Shown here one piece after another: positions 5,424-6,125 of a stretch of DNA of 6,125 nt. The translations under genes were made by a program, and so were the position numbers. The stretch comes from Pseudomonadota bacterium (lineage in GTDB: Bacteria; Desulfobacterota; Desulfobacteria; Desulfobacterales; C00003060), in assembly GCA_015222985.1 (NCBI GenBank), contig JADFWI010000631.1:1-6125 (forward strand), in the 5' to 3' direction. The notes beneath the pieces are model-generated. The model saw only the letters and a program-made list of their open reading frames with translations, searched no databases and was not told where the DNA came from. The first letter of the stretch is position 1. Each line of letters starts with the position of its first letter.

Positions 5424-6038
5424 ATGGAAAACCTATCCAGCAAGCAATCGCAGGTATTGAGATTCCTCATGGACTTCAATGCAGACTATGGGTTTCCGCC
5501 AACCATCAGGGAGCTTTGCGATCACTTTGGCTTTAAATCACTCAATACCGCCCATTTTCACCTACGGTCCCTGGAAAAGAAGGGCTATATCCAGATTCAT
5601 CCGGGAAAGGGGCGAGGGATTACCCTGCCCGAGGCACGGCGGCTGCCCGAGAGAAAAATTCCGGTTGTTGGCCGGATTGCAGCAGGCTTGCCTATTTTAG
5701 CCCTTGAAAATATCGAAGACTTTTTGGGTATTGATAAAGGCTTTTTTTGCACTGAAAAAAGTTTTGCCGTGCAAGTAAAGGGAGACTCCATGGTGGATGC
5801 CCATATTCAAGACGGAGATTATGTCATTATTAAGATACAGGATCAGGCCCAAAACGGGGATATCGTAGCCGCCCTTATTGATGACGAGGTGACCCTGAAA
5901 TATTTTTACCGGCGCAAGCGCCAGATCAGGCTGGAATCGGCCAATCCCAAATACCCTCCCCTGATCTTCAAAAAGGAAGAGGCCCGCTCTTTTAGAATCC
6001 TCGGGATAATGGCTGGGCTGGTGAGAAAAAGGCAATAA
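5424..6038 (+). CDS. lexA: LexA repressor / SOS autoprotease
   Basis: LexA represses DNA-damage genes and cleaves itself when stimulated by RecA filaments on single-stranded DNA. The 204-residue product has the family length. The N-terminal winged helix-turn-helix spans about 1-65 (SSKQSQVLRFL, PPTIRELCDHFGF, HLRSLEKKGYI). The C-terminal S24-type protease domain spans about 80-204. The self-cleavage bond is Ala87-Gly88 in GRIAAGLP. The catalytic pair is Ser122 in VKGDSMVDAHIQDGDYV and Lys159 in EVTLKYFYR. Both residues are present, so the protein should be cleavable. Two LexA operators in its own promoter indicate autoregulation. The gene is followed after only 4 nt by a DnaE-family polymerase gene, so both should be induced together by DNA damage. 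Confidence 0.97.
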   Translation: MENLSSKQSQVLRFLMDFNADYGFPPTIRELCDHFGFKSLNTAHFHLRSLEKKGYIQIHPGKGRGITLPEARRLPERKIPVVGRIAAGLPILALENIEDFLGIDKGFFCTEKSFAVQVKGDSMVDAHIQDGDYVIIKIQDQAQNGDIVAALIDDEVTLKYFYRRKRQIRLESANPKYPPLIFKKEEARSFRILGIMAGLVRKRQ

Positions 6039-6042
6039 AACT

Positions 6043-6125
6043 ATGTTTACTCATTTACATATCCACAGCGCCTTTTCCTTTCTTTACGGCACCTTTACGC
6101 CTGAAGCTCTCGTGCAGCGGGCAAA
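6043..6125 (+). CDS. DNA polymerase III alpha subunit (DnaE family), N-terminal fragment
   Basis: Only the first 27 codons are in the window and the gene continues past the right edge. The product begins MFTHLHIHSAFSFLYGTF and continues TPEALVQRA, the start of the PHP domain of bacterial family-C polymerases, with the metal-binding His-x-His-Ser motif. The gene lies 4 nt after the lexA stop, with AAAAAGG 10 nt before its ATG. Linkage to lexA suggests an SOS-induced polymerase of the ImuC/DnaE2 error-prone type, known elsewhere from lexA-imuA-imuB-dnaE2 cassettes. The replicative DnaE1 cannot be excluded from so short a fragment. Confidence 0.85.
   Translation, partial: MFTHLHIHSAFSFLYGTFTPEALVQRA

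Overview
The window looks like chromosomal DNA of a selenocysteine-using deltaproteobacterium (Desulfobacterota type). This assignment is inferred from gene order, protein style and an in-frame UGA read as selenocysteine; no rRNA or other taxonomic marker is present. The layout is two divergent transcription units facing away from a shared control region at about 5128-5423.

Leftward (minus-strand) unit, in transcription order: an exported selenoprotein with a DUF1573-type N-terminal domain (5127 to 4087), fmt (methionyl-tRNA formyltransferase), rsmB (16S rRNA m5C967 methyltransferase), a membrane-anchored protein with three PASTA domains, and rpe (ribulose-phosphate 3-epimerase). Spacings are 21 nt, 7 nt, a 4-nt overlap and 23 nt, so this reads as one operon. 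A good sigma70-type promoter (TTGACT, 17 nt, TATATT) lies about 90-120 bp upstream of the first gene. The order fmt-rsmB-PASTA-rpe resembles a shortened form of the Firmicutes def-fmt-rsmB-rlmN-prpC-prkC-rsgA-rpe cluster, with a kinase-less PASTA protein where the PASTA kinase PrkC would be.

The most notable item is the first gene of that operon. It would ordinarily be split into a truncated 79-residue exported peptide and a headless 263-codon frame. The two parts share one reading frame, separated by a single TGA at 4888-4890. This TGA falls on the first cysteine of the Cys-Gly-Cys motif of DUF1573-type domains, giving Sec-Gly-Cys. A hairpin with the features of a bacterial SECIS element begins 10 nt after the TGA. 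The mature protein would contain one Sec and one Cys, two residues apart, and no other cysteine. I read it as a 346-residue secreted selenoprotein.

Rightward (plus-strand) unit: lexA (5424-6038), driven by a TTGACA/TATGCT promoter carrying two perfect TAGAAC-N4-GTTCTA operators, followed 4 nt later by the start of a DnaE-family DNA polymerase III alpha subunit (PHP domain) that runs off the window. This looks like an autoregulated SOS operon coupling the repressor to a polymerase, possibly an ImuC/DnaE2-type mutagenic one. The last 82 bases at the left end hold no recognisable gene, only a short degenerate 9-nt tandem repeat.
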